Shown: positions 1 through 10,003 of the stretch, one piece after another
Position numbering within the stretch: the first letter of the stretch is position 1
Layout: each line of letters opens with the position of its first letter
Assembly (NCBI GenBank): GCA_963839685.1
Contig: CAWIVS010000001.1
Location: 186,001-250,000, forward strand
Length of the DNA stretch: 64,000 bases
DNA from: CADEED01 sp963839685
Lineage (GTDB): Bacteria; Pseudomonadota; Gammaproteobacteria; Steroidobacterales; Steroidobacteraceae
Reading direction: 5' to 3'
Notes under the pieces: generated by a model
Seen by the model: the letters and a program-made list of their open reading frames with translations, nothing else
Database searches by the model: none
Told to the model about the DNA's origin: nothing
Program-made: the position numbers and the translations under genes

Positions 1-578
1 CCTCGCCGCGTTTCCGCGCTACTGGCTGGGCGTGATTCGCGCAGTTTGCCTACGTCGGCGCGCAGGTAGGGGTCTGGAGCTTCGTGATCCGCTACACCCA
101 GTTCAATACGCCGGGCACCGCCGAAAAAGTGGCCGCGAACAACCTGTTGATCACCCTCACGCTGTTCTTCGCGGGCCGGTTCATCGGCACGCTGTTGATG
201 TCGAGAATCCGCCCCGCCTTGTTGCTGGCGATATTTGCCGCCGCCGACGTCGTACTGTGCGTCACCGCCGCCACGGCTGGTGGCAATATCGGGCTGCATG
301 CATTGATGGCGACGAGCTTCTTCATGTCCATCCAGTTCCCGACGATCTTCACCATGAGCCTTCGTGGTCTCGGAGCGCACACCAAGTCCGGCTCGTCATT
401 CCTGGTCATGGCCATCGTGGGTGGCGCGGTCGTGCCGCCATTGATGGGCCTGGTGTCCGATGCCAGCACCATCAACCTCGCAATGCTGATCCCGGCGATA
501 TGTTTCGCCGTCGTGTACCTGTTCGCCTGGGTGTCACGTCGTGATGCAGTGCCTGCCACAGCCGCGGCCGCTGCATGA
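1..578 (+). CDS. fucP: L-fucose permease-like MFS transporter, 3' part, frameshifted
   Basis: C-terminal part of a major facilitator sugar:proton symporter; the 5' end lies outside the window. The segment from about position 42 reads as AQFAYVGAQVGVWSF, the hallmark stretch of FucP-type permeases, followed by several hydrophobic helices. Positions 2-37 read in another frame (FPRYWLGVI) and join this stretch if one extra base near 38 is ignored, so there is a single-base frameshift. The stop overlaps the start of the aldo/keto reductase (ATGA at 575-578), showing one operon. The three genes behind it match a non-phosphorylative L-fucose pathway, which supports fucose as substrate by inference. 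Confidence 0.8.
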
Positions 579-1615
579 CCGCAGCGCTTGCGCGGCGCGA
601 GCTGGGTGCGACCGGACTCGCGGTGACCACGCTCGGTTTCGGCGGCGCCGGCATCGGCAATCTCTATCGCGAACTCGCCGACGCGGACGCACTCGCCGCG
701 GTGCAGGAAGCCTTCACCTCGGGCGTGCGCTACTTTGACACCGCGCCCTTCTACGGCTTCGGCCTGAGCGAGCAGCGCCTGGGCAAGGCGCTCGCGGGAT
801 CGCCATCGCCACCCGTGATCTCCACCAAGGTGGGTCGCCGCTTGGTCGCGACTGGCCCGCAGGACGCGAGCGTGGGTCGCGAGGGCTACTTTTCGCCGCG
901 CCCGTTCGCACCGATTTTCGACTACAGCCGTGAGGCGGTACTCCGCTCGCACGAGGAAAGCTTGCAACGGCTCGGGGTGTCGCGCGTCGACATCCTGCTA
1001 TGCCACGACATCGGCCGGCTCACGCACGGCGCGGGTCACAAGGCGCGGGTGCGCGAATTTCTCGACGGCGGGTATCGCGCCATGCGCGAATTGCGTGAGG
1101 GTGGCGCGGTGCGCGCCATCGGACTCGGCGTGAACGAATGGGAGGTCTGTGTCGAGTTGCTCGGACAATGTGAGCTCGACTGCATCCTGCTCGCGGGGCG
1201 CTACACCCTGCTTGAACAGCCGGCGCTGGAGGCACTCCTGCCACTGTGCGTTGAACGCCGTGTGTCCATCATCTGCGGCGGACCGTTCAACTCCGGGATC
1301 CTCGCCACAGGCTCGCGCGCGGGCGCGCAGGCCCACTACAACTATGCCGCCCCGCCGGCCGAAGTACTCGAACGCGTACGCCGCCTCGAACAGCTCTGCG
1401 ACGAATTCGCCGTGCCGCTGCAGGCCGCCGCGCTGCAGTTTCCGCTGGCGCACCCCGCGGTCGCGAGCGTCGTGGCAGGGTGCGTGAGCGCCGCGGAAGC
1501 GCGTCACTGCGCCGCGATGTTTGCGCATTCCATTCCCGGCGATTTCTGGCGCGGCCTGCGCGACCGCGGGCTGGTCGACGCGCGCGCGCCGCTCCCCGCA
1601 TCCTCGTTCACATGA
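575..1615 (+). CDS. Aldo/keto reductase, probable L-fucose (D-threo-aldose) 1-dehydrogenase
   Basis: Cytoplasmic NAD(P)-dependent oxidoreductase of 346 residues. In this pathway it would oxidise L-fucose to L-fucono-lactone. The N-terminal region has the aldo/keto reductase pattern, with the active-site stretch DTAPFYGFGLSE at about residues 50-61 (Asp and Tyr of the catalytic tetrad) and a later HDIGR stretch typical of the D-threo-aldose dehydrogenase subgroup. The start overlaps the permease stop and the stop overlaps the lactonase start (ATGA at 1612-1615), so translation is probably coupled. The family is certain; the fucose substrate is inferred from the neighbours. Confidence 0.85.
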   Translation: MTAALARRELGATGLAVTTLGFGGAGIGNLYRELADADALAAVQEAFTSGVRYFDTAPFYGFGLSEQRLGKALAGSPSPPVISTKVGRRLVATGPQDASVGREGYFSPRPFAPIFDYSREAVLRSHEESLQRLGVSRVDILLCHDIGRLTHGAGHKARVREFLDGGYRAMRELREGGAVRAIGLGVNEWEVCVELLGQCELDCILLAGRYTLLEQPALEALLPLCVERRVSIICGGPFNSGILATGSRAGAQAHYNYAAPPAEVLERVRRLEQLCDEFAVPLQAAALQFPLAHPAVASVVAGCVSAAEARHCAAMFAHSIPGDFWRGLRDRGLVDARAPLPASSFT

Positions 1616-2439
1616 CGGCTCGCATCGACAGCCATCAGCACTTCTGGCGCCTGGAACGCGGCGACTATGGCTGGCTCAGCCCGGCACTCGAACCCATTTA
1701 CCGCGACTATCTACCCGCCGACCTCGAGCCGCAGCTGGCACGGGCCGGCATCGGCTCGACCATCCTGGTACAGGCGGCGCCCACCGTGGCCGAGACCCAA
1801 TACCTGCTGGAGCTGGCGCAGCAGCACACCTTCATCGCCGGGGTGGTGGGCTGGGTGGACTTCGAAAAACCCGATGCTCCGGAAGTCATCGAGGCGCTCG
1901 CCCTGGATACCAAGCTGGTGGGCCTGCGTCCCATGATCCAGGACATCCCCGACCCCTTGTGGATGCTGAACCCGGAACTCGGTGCCGCGTTCGACGCCAT
2001 GATCGACCACGACCTGGTGTTCGATGCATTGGTGCTGCCCAAACACCTCGATCCACTGCGCGAACTTGCCAGCCAGTACCCGGAGCTGCGCATGGTCGTG
2101 GATCACGCTGCCAAGCCGCCGCTGCGCGGCGGAAATCTCGCCGAATGGAAAGCGGACATCACATCGATCGCCGACTCCACCCATGCCGTCTGCAAAATGT
2201 CCGGACTGGTGACCGAGGCCGGCAGCGCCAACCCGGCGATACTGGCCGAATGTGTGGATCACCTGGTGAGTGTGTTCGGGCCGCGGCGCCTCATGTGGGG
2301 CAGCGACTGGCCGGTGTGCGAACTGGTGTGCTCGTATGAAGAGTGGTACCAGGCGAGCGAGATGCTGCTGGTGACACTCGCGGCGCCCGAACGTGAGCTG
2401 ATCTATTCCGGAACTGCACGAGAAACCTATGGCATCTGA
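1612..2439 (+). CDS. Amidohydrolase family 2, probable L-fuconolactonase
   Basis: Metal-dependent hydrolase of 275 residues with a TIM-barrel fold, expected to open L-fucono-1,5-lactone to L-fuconate. The N-terminal metal motif DSHQHFW (residues 5-11) and the C-terminal WGSDWPV stretch with its metal-binding Asp are both present, as in amidohydrolase_2 lactonases. I chose the ATG at 1612 because it overlaps the preceding stop; a longer open frame upstream exists but runs through the reductase. It overlaps the next gene by 11 bases. Function is inferred from fold plus gene order reductase-lactonase-dehydrogenase. Confidence 0.85.
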   Translation: MTARIDSHQHFWRLERGDYGWLSPALEPIYRDYLPADLEPQLARAGIGSTILVQAAPTVAETQYLLELAQQHTFIAGVVGWVDFEKPDAPEVIEALALDTKLVGLRPMIQDIPDPLWMLNPELGAAFDAMIDHDLVFDALVLPKHLDPLRELASQYPELRMVVDHAAKPPLRGGNLAEWKADITSIADSTHAVCKMSGLVTEAGSANPAILAECVDHLVSVFGPRRLMWGSDWPVCELVCSYEEWYQASEMLLVTLAAPERELIYSGTARETYGI

Positions 2440-3163
2440 ACGATTGGCCGGCAAGACAGCGATCGTGACCGCGGCGGCATCGGGCATCGGGCGCGCCAGC
2501 GCCGAAGCCTTCGCGCGCGCGGGCGCACGCGTGCTGGCGCTGGACATCGACGCTGCGGCCGTGGGCGAGGTCAAGGGTTGTGAGGGGCACGTCCTGGATG
2601 TGCGCGACGCGGCGGCGATTGCGGCATTCGCGGCACGCGTCGGAGCGGTGAATGTGTTGTTCAACTGTGCCGGCTCGGTGCCGGGCGGCACGATACTCGA
2701 CGTCGATCCGGCGAAGTGGGACGCCGCGTTCGAGCTCAACGTGAAATCGATGTATCACATGATCCGCGCCTTTCTGCCCGGCATGCTCGCGGCGCGCAAC
2801 GGTTCCATCATCAACATGTCATCGGTGGCGAGCTCGATCACGGGGGTGGCGGATCGTTGTGCCTATGGCACGACCAAGGCGGCGGTCATCGGACTCACCA
2901 AGTCGGTCGCGGCCGATTTCGTCGCGCAGGGTATTCGCTGCAATGCCATCTGTCCTGGCACGGTGGACACGCCGTCACTGCAGTCACGCCTGCATGCCTA
3001 CGGCGACTATGCGAAGACGCGCGCCGAGTTCGAAGCGCGCCAGCCGATGGGTCGCTTTGGCAAGCCGGAAGAGATCGCGGCGCTGGCGGTGCATCTGGCC
3101 AGCGATGAGTCCGGCTTCACCACCGGGCAGATCCACATCATCGACGGCGGCTGGATGATTTAA
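2429..3163 (+). CDS. Short-chain dehydrogenase/reductase, probable 2-keto-3-deoxy-L-fuconate dehydrogenase
   Basis: Classical SDR of 244 residues. The cofactor motif TAAASGIGRA lies at about residues 14-23, the NNAG-equivalent reads NCAG, and the catalytic Ser, Tyr and Lys are in MSSVASS and CAYGTTKAA. It resembles the DHRS6/BDH2 group, which includes 2-keto-3-deoxy-L-fuconate dehydrogenase. It overlaps the lactonase and ends the operon; the TAA stop runs directly into an inverted-repeat element. The fuconate dehydratase and the final cleavage enzyme of the pathway are not in the window, so the pathway is only partly encoded here. Confidence 0.85.
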   Translation: MASERLAGKTAIVTAAASGIGRASAEAFARAGARVLALDIDAAAVGEVKGCEGHVLDVRDAAAIAAFAARVGAVNVLFNCAGSVPGGTILDVDPAKWDAAFELNVKSMYHMIRAFLPGMLAARNGSIINMSSVASSITGVADRCAYGTTKAAVIGLTKSVAADFVAQGIRCNAICPGTVDTPSLQSRLHAYGDYAKTRAEFEARQPMGRFGKPEEIAALAVHLASDESGFTTGQIHIIDGGWMI

Positions 3164-3207
3164 TGGGGACATTCCCCTTTTGCCAGCAAATGGGGAGTGT
3201 CCCCATT
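3162..3207. repeat. REP-like palindromic element, copy 1
   Basis: Inverted repeat with outer arms AATGGGGACA and TGTCCCCATT and an inner TCCCC/GGGGA pair around an AT-rich loop. It exactly fills the gap between two convergent genes: its left end overlaps the TAA of the dehydrogenase and its right end the TAA of the GH35 gene. The core TGGGGACATTCC occurs again at 14071-14158. As an RNA it can fold in either direction, so it may serve as a bidirectional terminator or mRNA stabiliser. Confidence 0.75.
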
Positions 3208-4819
3208 TAGTACGTGGCGAGACGAACCTTCAGCACGCGCGGCTCGTCGGTGAGATTGAGCCCGTAGTCGGTCTGATCGCCATTCCAGATGCGGCTGCGG
3301 GTCCACTTGCCGTCGCGATATTCACCTTCCTCGACACTCGCGAAGATGAGTCCGTTCGCCTCACGGCCGGCAGCCGGCGCAAAGTTCACGCGTACGCGTT
3401 GCCCGGTCAGCAGGAATTCATCGGCACCGAGCTCGGCGAGCAATGCGCCACCGGAGGGATATGGCGCCCAGTCAGGCATCGGCGTGCCCTGCGGAAACCA
3501 CTCCTTCTGCCCGAACTGCCATTCGTTGAATGCCAGCGTGACAGTCCAGCGGCCGAGATCGAGTTTGCGCGGCGCGTGATCATCGGGCTCGCCGGCGCCC
3601 CACACGCGTTTTTCGAAACTCAGGCGCGCCCATTCGCGCGCCATCGGCGCCAGCAGCCGGTACGGCCGCGCAAAGGCCTCGAGCGCGTCATCGACGTTCC
3701 GTGCGCCGACCGGGTAGTTGGAGTATCCGGTGTGATCCATGCCGAAGGGCACGATGCCAATGCCCTGCGCGCCGAGCACGTCATAGAAGTAGCGCGCGAA
3801 CAGCGGATCATTACCGATCTCGGGTACCAGCAACGGCCCGCCCGGCCCTGTACAACTCGATGACGCGCGCCACCTTCGGCGACTCCTTGATGTAGATGTC
3901 GGGCGCGACAATGTCGATGGAGGGCGCCGCCAGCGCGATAGATTGAGATCACGTTGTCGGTCGGTCCGCCGCTCGCATAACCACCCGGCGCACCCGGATG
4001 GAACGGATCACGCAGCGCGGCGTTCACGTACATGGGCAGCGAGTATTCGCGCTTGCCGGCCGCCGCCACATGGCCGATGTACCTGGCCACGGCCCAGGCG
4101 TGAAAGAACTCATCGGCATCCTTGCCGAACACCTGGCTCCAGCTGCCGCCGTTGCCGCCTTGGGCCTTAACCAGCGCGGCCGGCACGGCTCCGGCAAACA
4201 GCTTCTGCGCGGCCGGTCCGAAATCGCGCACGCTGCCGTAAGTGCCGGGTTCGTTCTGCACCTGCACCAGGATGACGGCGCGCTGCGCGTCGGCCTGCCT
4301 GAGGTGGTGCATGAGTGCGACGAATGCGCGCGTGTCCGCGGCCAGGGTGGCCGCCGCGTGCGGCGACAGCGAGTTCAACACCTTGCCCTTCGCGTCCATC
4401 AGGCGCGGAAAACGCCGGTTGTCGAGTTTCACCCACTCCGGCGCGTAGTTAGGACCGTTGTTTTTCCAGGTGGCAAACCAGAGCAGGATGAGTTTGAGGT
4501 CATGCGCGTGCGCTTCGGCGAGCAGCGTGTCGAGGAACGAAAAATCGAACTTGCCTTCGACCGGCTCGACCTGTTCCCAGGCGATGGGCACCGCGAGTGT
4601 ATTGGCCCCGAGTCGACTCACCGCCGGCCACACTTTTGGCAGCATGGCCGGCCAGGCGCTCGAGTTGTTCACCTGCGCGCCCAACACGAGGTAGGGCGCT
4701 CCGTCGACCATGAGCGCGCTGCGACCATTGCGTGTCACGAGCTCCGGTGCCGGTGTCGCGGCGAATGTCATACACGCCGCGAACAGCGCGCAACCCGGGA
4801 GGTATGACCGCATCCGCAT
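3207..4819 (-). CDS. Secreted GH35-type beta-galactosidase with DUF5597 domain, two frameshifts
   Basis: Exported glycoside hydrolase of about 535 residues. The start at 4819 gives a signal peptide (MRMRSYLPGCALFAACMTF). The N-terminal two thirds hold the GH35-like TIM barrel, with QNEPGTYGS containing the expected acid/base Glu, and the C-terminal part reads as the DUF5597 beta domain. The frame breaks twice: near 3940, after DNVISI, and near 3842 in a GGGCGGG run; the stretch between reads SIDIVAPDIYIKESPK in a third frame. It is convergent with the fucose operon and divergent from the GH105 gene. It probably removes beta-linked galactose or a related sugar from a plant-type polysaccharide; exact linkage is not readable from sequence. 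Confidence 0.85.
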
Positions 4820-4942
4820 CGAACTCTCCCCCGCAAGACTTTCGACCGCGGATACTATTGAGATCGCACCAGCCCTGCAGCGCTTTTTGGCCGCCGCGGC
4901 AACTGGTGCTGGCATCCATAAGAAGCTCTTGGGGGTCATCGG

Positions 4943-6086
4943 ATGAAGCATTTCTCGTCAGTGCCCGCAGGCTCGCGCTCGCAATTCTGCTCGCGGCAAA
5001 TATGGCCAGTGCCGAAGCATCCGCCGCGCAAGGAAGTACTGACGCTCGCAGCGCGCGTCGCGGACTGGCAGCTCGCGCGCCTGGATGCCGCACACATCAC
5101 GCATTTCAAGGAGGAGACCCGCAGTCCTCTGAGTTGGGAACAGGGCGCATTCTGGGTCGGCATGACCCGCCTCGCGGATGCCAGCGGCGAGAAGCGCTTC
5201 CGCGAGGTCATCGTTGCGCAAGGTCGCGCCAATCAGTGGAAGCCGGGTCCCCGCCTCTATCACGCGGACGATCACGTGATTGCGCAGTCCTATCTCTGGG
5301 CGGCGCGCCATGGCGCGGGCACGGAGGCCATTGCACCGCTGCGCGCCACTTTCGACGCCATCCTCGCGAAACCCGCGGTCACGCACCTGAGCTTCTACAT
5401 CCCGCAGAACTACGAAGACACCGCCTGCCTGCGCCGCTGGTGCTGGTGTGATGCGTTGTTCATGTCACCCCCGGCGTGGGCGGAACTCACCCGGCAGACC
5501 GGTGATGCGCGCTATCTTGACTTCGCGCTCGGCGAGTTCTGGGCCACGACCGACTTTCTCTACGATCCGGTCGAGAAGCTCTATTTTCGCGACAGCCGCT
5601 TTTTCGAACGGCGCGATTCCCAGGGCCGCAAGCTTTTCTGGAGCCGCGGCAACGGCTGGGTGTTTGCCGGGTTGGCCAATCTGCTCGACGCGCTGCCGAA
5701 GGATCATCCGCAACGCGCGCGGCTCGAGAGCCCTGTTTCGCGAGATGGCGGGAAAACTCAAAGCCATCCAGAAGCCCGACGGCTACTGGGCACCGTCGTT
5801 GTTAGGCCCGGAGAACTCGCCTCCCGAGACCAGCGGCACCGGTTTCCACACCTACGGCCTCGCCTGGGGCGTGAAAAATGGCCTGCTCGATGCGCGGGAA
5901 TATGGTCCGTCGATCGAACGCGGCTGGGCGGCGCTGACGCACGCCGTGGCCAAGGATGGTCGACTCGGTTGGGTGCAGCAGGTCAGTGACCGACCCGAAA
6001 ACGTCGCGGAAACCGACACGCAGTTCTACGGGGTGGGTGCATTCTTGCTGGCGGCGAGCGCCGTCGCATCGATCGCGGAGAAATGA
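4943..6086 (+). CDS. GH105/GH88 unsaturated uronyl hydrolase, frameshifted
   Basis: Family 105-like hydrolase that removes delta-4,5-unsaturated uronic acids from lyase products such as rhamnogalacturonan fragments. Key features are WCDALFMSPP with the catalytic Asp, FWSRGNGWVFAGL, and the tail GTGFHTYGLAWG followed by QFYGVGAFLLA. The reading frame shifts near 5730 (RLES to LFREMAGKL). The N-terminus is also doubtful: a good signal peptide (SARRLALAILLAANMASAE) is present at about 4960-5020 in a different frame from both the ATG at 4943 and the mature domain, which suggests two further indels before about 5035. It is divergent from the GH35 gene across 120 bases, so the two are probably co-regulated. 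Confidence 0.8.
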
Positions 6087-6089
6087 AGC

Positions 6090-6740
6090 ATGTCCAGGAT
6101 ACGCGTGGCCGCATTTGGGATATCGCTCGACGGCTACGGCGCGGGTCCGGAGCAAAGTCTGCAGAATCCGCTGGGCGTCGACTTCACGGAAGTCATGAAC
6201 TGGTTCTTCCCGACGCGCGTGTTCCGCACCAGGATCAGCGGCGAAGGCGACGGTGAAACCGGCGTCGACAATTCCATGGCAGAAAAGAGCCTCGACAATC
6301 TCGGTGCCTGGATTCTCGGCCGCAACATGTTCGGTCCGGTGCGTGGGCCCTGGCCCGACGACAACTGGAAGGGCTGGTGGGGGGAGGAGCCCGTGTATCA
6401 CTGCCCGGTGTTCGTACTCACGCACCACGCGCGGCCAACGCTGCACATGAAGGGCGGTACCGACTTTCACTTCGTCACCGATGGGATCGCGGCGGCGCTG
6501 GCGCGCGCCAGGGAGGCCGCCGGCGGGCGAGACGTGCGCATTGGCGGCGGTGTCGCCACCGTTCGCCAGTACCTGCAGGCGCGGCTCATCGACGAGTTAC
6601 ACCTGACGCAGCGGCCCGTGTTGTTAGGCCGCGGCGAGCACCTGTTCGCGGGGCTCAATCTGCGGGCGCTGGGTTACGAGTGTACGCAGCAAATTGCCGG
6701 CGAACGGGCGACGCATCTCCTGCTGCGTCGCCGGGACTGA
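6090..6740 (+). CDS. Dihydrofolate reductase-like (RibD C-terminal domain) protein
   Basis: Cytoplasmic protein of 216 residues with the dihydrofolate reductase/RibD-C fold: an N-terminal strand RIRVAAFGISLDGYGAG, ILGRNMFGPVRGPW in the middle, a nucleotide-binding GGGVATVRQYL near residues 151-161, and a C-terminal LHLTQRPVLLGRGEHLF. Such stand-alone proteins are usually annotated as dihydrofolate reductase family and their substrates are unknown. It starts 3 bases after the GH105 stop, so it may be co-transcribed, but nothing in the family links it to sugar breakdown. Confidence 0.8.
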   Translation: MSRIRVAAFGISLDGYGAGPEQSLQNPLGVDFTEVMNWFFPTRVFRTRISGEGDGETGVDNSMAEKSLDNLGAWILGRNMFGPVRGPWPDDNWKGWWGEEPVYHCPVFVLTHHARPTLHMKGGTDFHFVTDGIAAALARAREAAGGRDVRIGGGVATVRQYLQARLIDELHLTQRPVLLGRGEHLFAGLNLRALGYECTQQIAGERATHLLLRRRD

Positions 6741-6780
6741 CCAGGTCGCCGCTTCACGAATCTGATCCTTGCGCGCAGCG

Positions 6781-7188
6781 TTACTCCTTGCGGCCTCCAC
6801 GATCAGTCAGTTCCCAGGCAAAGTCATAGAACACTCGCAAACGGTTGCCATCCGGGTCCGCGGCGGTGAACTCGTGCAAATTCCAGGGTTTTGATTCGGG
6901 CCTGGAAACTATGCGCGCGCCGCATTTGTTCCAGGCCTCGTACAACGCATCGACTTCTGCCTTGCTTTTGAGGTTGAGCCAGATCACCACCGGGCCGCCG
7001 GCACTTCGGTTCTGTTCGCGAAAAGCGTGATCGGTCAGAAAGATTCTGCAGTTCCCCCGGGAGACCTGGCCAATTCCCTCTTCACCCCAGTCCCTGTGGA
7101 AGCCAAGGCACTTCTCGTAGTACGCGGCGGCCAGGCTCAGGTTGTTGACCGGTACTTCGGGCACCGCGCCGGGGAATTCCTCGTTCAT
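6781..7188 (-). CDS. VOC-family (glyoxalase/bleomycin-resistance-like) protein
   Basis: Protein of 135 residues with the paired beta-alpha-beta modules of the vicinal oxygen chelate fold: VPVNNLSLAAAYYEKCLGF at the N-terminus and FTAADPDGNRLRVFY at the C-terminus, where a metal-ligand Glu is usually found before or within this strand (here LHEF precedes it). The start overlaps the stop of the membrane-anchored protein upstream (ATGA), so both are translated from one mRNA. The substrate cannot be told from sequence; metal-dependent isomerase, dioxygenase or antibiotic-binding roles are all known in the family. Confidence 0.75.
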   Translation of the reverse strand: MNEEFPGAVPEVPVNNLSLAAAYYEKCLGFHRDWGEEGIGQVSRGNCRIFLTDHAFREQNRSAGGPVVIWLNLKSKAEVDALYEAWNKCGARIVSRPESKPWNLHEFTAADPDGNRLRVFYDFAWELTDRGGRKE

Positions 7189-7700
7189 CCTGGTTGCCTC
7201 TCACGCCAACGTGGTGGCACTGAAAAGTCCTGTGTGCGAACGGTGACCGTGCTCGAGGCATCCAGCCCGCCGAATTGTTTCAGGATCCGCCCCACGATTT
7301 CGAGGGCGTCCCCGGCATTGCGCCCGAGTTGCGCGGAAACGTACTTGTCCCAACCATCCGATCCGTCGCCCCAGTATTCCGTGGCGACACCCGCGTGACG
7401 CGCTGCGTCCCTGAACTTCGACTCGTTCGCCACCTGACATGGAAACACGATCTGGTATTCGAGTCGGAACTGACCATCCACGAAACGAATCTCAAAGTAC
7501 TGAGATTCGGTTGGCCCCTGTATCGCAACCATGGCTTCTGCGGAATGTTGCGCCTGAAGTTGTTCGATCAGGCCCGCGATCTCCCGTAGCGGAAGGGTGC
7601 GCTCATCAGGTGCACCAAACTTCTTTTGCACGAACGCGAACAAGCCATAAATACCCGCGACGAGCCCGGCCAATACGATGACGCTCACGGTTATCGGCAT
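7185..7700 (-). CDS. Hypothetical membrane-anchored protein
   Basis: Protein of 171 residues that I do not recognise. One N-terminal transmembrane helix (residues 4-24, VSVIVLAGLVAGIYGLFAFV) is followed by a soluble domain rich in aromatic and charged residues (EYWGDGSDGWDKYVSAQLG). The topology suggests a cytoplasm- or periplasm-facing globular domain of about 140 residues. It overlaps the VOC gene by 4 bases and so forms a two-gene unit with it. No catalytic motif is visible. Confidence 0.6.
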   Translation of the reverse strand: MPITVSVIVLAGLVAGIYGLFAFVQKKFGAPDERTLPLREIAGLIEQLQAQHSAEAMVAIQGPTESQYFEIRFVDGQFRLEYQIVFPCQVANESKFRDAARHAGVATEYWGDGSDGWDKYVSAQLGRNAGDALEIVGRILKQFGGLDASSTVTVRTQDFSVPPRWRERQPG

Positions 7701-7709
7701 GGCAATTGT

Positions 7710-9393
7710 CTAGAGCTCACCGCGTTTCAACTGCTCGACGGCGTATTCCGCCGCGCGCGCCGTCATCGCCATATAGGTGAGCGATGGATTCTGTGTCGGT
7801 GACGACACCATGAAGCTGCCGTCGGTCACGAACACATTGTGTACACCGTGAACCTGGTTGTGTGAATTCAGCACCGAGGTCTTTGGATCCCGGCCCATGC
7901 GTGCAGTGCCCATCTCGTGAATCACGCTTCCCGGCGTCACCGGGTGGTTGAACCCTTCGACGTTCTCGAGTTTGGCGGCCTTCAGCATTTCCACGGCATC
8001 GTCCATCATCTGCTGCGCCATCACGCGTTCGTTGTCGCGGTACGTCATGGAGATGTTGAGCCGCGGCATTCCCCATTGATCGAGCTTGTCGCCCGACAGC
8101 CAGATGCGGTTATCGTGGTATGGCAGCGTTTCGCCGTAACCTTCGATGTACACGCTCCACTCCCCGGGCCGCGTGATTTCGTTCTTGAAGTCGGCGCCGA
8201 AATCCGCGCTGTCGACGCCGCGCGTCCAGTTGCCGCGGCCGGAATACACCTCGTAACCGTAGCCGCGCACGAACTTCTCTTCGCGCCTGGTGACATTGCG
8301 GAAGCGCGGGATGTACATGCTGGTCGAGCGACGCCCCTTGTAATAGCGATCCAGCAGACCGGAGTAGCTCGCGGTGGCGCCACCGCCGTTGTGATGATCC
8401 ATCAGGTTGTGGCCGAGCTCGCCGCTGTCGTTGCCGAGTCCATTGGGAAAGCGGCTGCTGCGCGTGTTCAACAGGATGCTGGTGGAGTTGAGCGACGAGG
8501 CGCACAGGAACACCACGCGCGCGAAATATTCGGTAGCTCTTGTAAGCGAATGGCATCGATCACGCGCACGCCGGTGACGCGTTGCCTGCCTTCGTCATAG
8601 ATCAACGAGTGCACGATGCTGTCCGGCTGCAGCGTGAGATTGCCGGTGGCCGCGGCGGCGGGCAGCGTCACGCCGTTCGAGGAAAAGTACGCGCTGTAAG
8701 GGCAGCCGCGCGCGCATTGGTTGCGCCCCTGGCAGGGTCCACGTCCGTTGTGCTCGCGTGACAACACGGCGATCGAGCTGCAGATGAGCTGGCGATCGGT
8801 GAACGCGCTGGCCATCTCGCGCTTGATGTGTTTCTCGAGCGCGGTCATCTCGAACGGCGGCTGCAGGATCTGCTTCGGCAACTGCGGCAGCCCCGGATTC
8901 TCGCCGCTGGCGCCGATGAAACCGCTCGACGTGGTCGTACCACGGCGCGATATCCGCATAACGAATGGGCCAGTCGATGCCCACGCCTTCCTTGAGGTTG
9001 GCTTCGAAGTCGAGATCACTGAAGCGGAACACGTGGCGCGCCCACAGCAGCGAGCGCCCGCCAACCTGGTAGCCGCGATACCAGTTGAAGGGCTGCGCCT
9101 GTTCGTACGAATACTTGGTGTCGTCGACCAGGAACTGCCTGGTGGACTGGTCGTACAGATAGAGCGTGGACTGGATCGGCTGCGCCGCGCGGTCCGCGTT
9201 GGTCGGCCGGTTGTTGTGCGGCAGCTCCCAGGGGTCCTTGAGCGCGGTGGTGTAGTCGGTCACGTGGCGCACGTTGCGGCCACGTTCGAGCACCAGGGTC
9301 TTGAGGCCCTTCTCGGTGAGCTCCTTGGCGGCCCAGCCGCCGGACATGCCGGAGCCGACGACAATGGCATCGAACTGGTTAGTGGCAGCCATC
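7710..9393 (-). CDS. GMC-family FAD oxidoreductase, two frameshifts
   Basis: Flavin-dependent dehydrogenase of about 560 residues. The ADP-binding motif AIVVGSGMSGGWAAKEL opens the protein and the GMC C-terminal domain closes it (HEMGTARMGRDP, then VTDGSFMVSSPTQNPSLT). I chose the ATG at 9393 because it overlaps the stop of the subunit-3 gene (TGATG); a GTG at 9404 is the alternative. The frame breaks near 8934 (HVERF to IGASGENPG) and near 8550 (VIDAI to the EYFARVVFLCASS stretch). Together with the subunit-3 gene it matches two-component membrane-linked sugar or sugar-acid dehydrogenases of the gluconate 2-dehydrogenase type. The substrate is unknown. Confidence 0.85.
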
Positions 9394-9908
9394 AGATTGC
9401 CCACGCCTTCTGGTCAGGCTGCAGCGGCAGGTCGCCCTGGAAACCTCCCGGGATCTTGTCGTAAGCCAGCGCGCGGGTGGCGCCGATCTCCGAAAGGAAG
9501 TAACCAGTGAGGGTGTAGTCCTTCAGAATCTTGAAGAACGACTGGTCGTAGGGCAGCGCCATATCCTGTGCCGCACGCGCCTTGAGATCGGCGACCTGTT
9601 TCTCCGGCCGGGCGACGCTCCAATCCTGAGAATGATTTCAGGCCAGCGCGGAAGGTCTTCTGCGCCAGTGGTCTTGCGCAGGCGGGAATGGCCAGGTCGA
9701 TGAAGAAATGGGTATCCGCGGCGGAGGCGGCTGGCGAATCCGTCGCCGGCAGGATCAGGTCCACCAGCACGCGCAGCGTGTGCATTTCCGATTCGGTGAA
9801 GTAGCTGGCCTTGCGGGGCGCGGCCGCGAAGGCGGTTACGACCTGCCCCAATGCCGCGTGGGCCATCAATACGGAAGCCCCGCGCAGAAACGAACGACGG
9901 TCGGTCAT
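9392..9908 (-). CDS. Gluconate 2-dehydrogenase subunit 3-like protein with Tat signal, frameshifted
   Basis: Small partner subunit of about 172 residues. The N-terminus TDRRSFLRGASVLMAHAALG is a twin-arginine signal peptide, implying export of a folded complex with the GMC subunit, which has no signal of its own. The body (SEMHTLRVLVDLILPATDSP) is the usual start of the subunit-3 domain. The frame shifts near 9630, after which another frame gives LPYDQSFFKILKDYTLTGYF and ends at 9392, overlapping the GMC start. Without the correction the frame runs on to 9414 and would miss the conserved tail. Confidence 0.8.
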
Positions 9909-10003
9909 GTTTCTCCCCCAGATCGCAATTGCTCCACCTTATGTTAGTCGACACTGCGGCTTGTTACGATTACGGTGCCGATGGCAGAAGGTCTATCAAT
10001 AAC

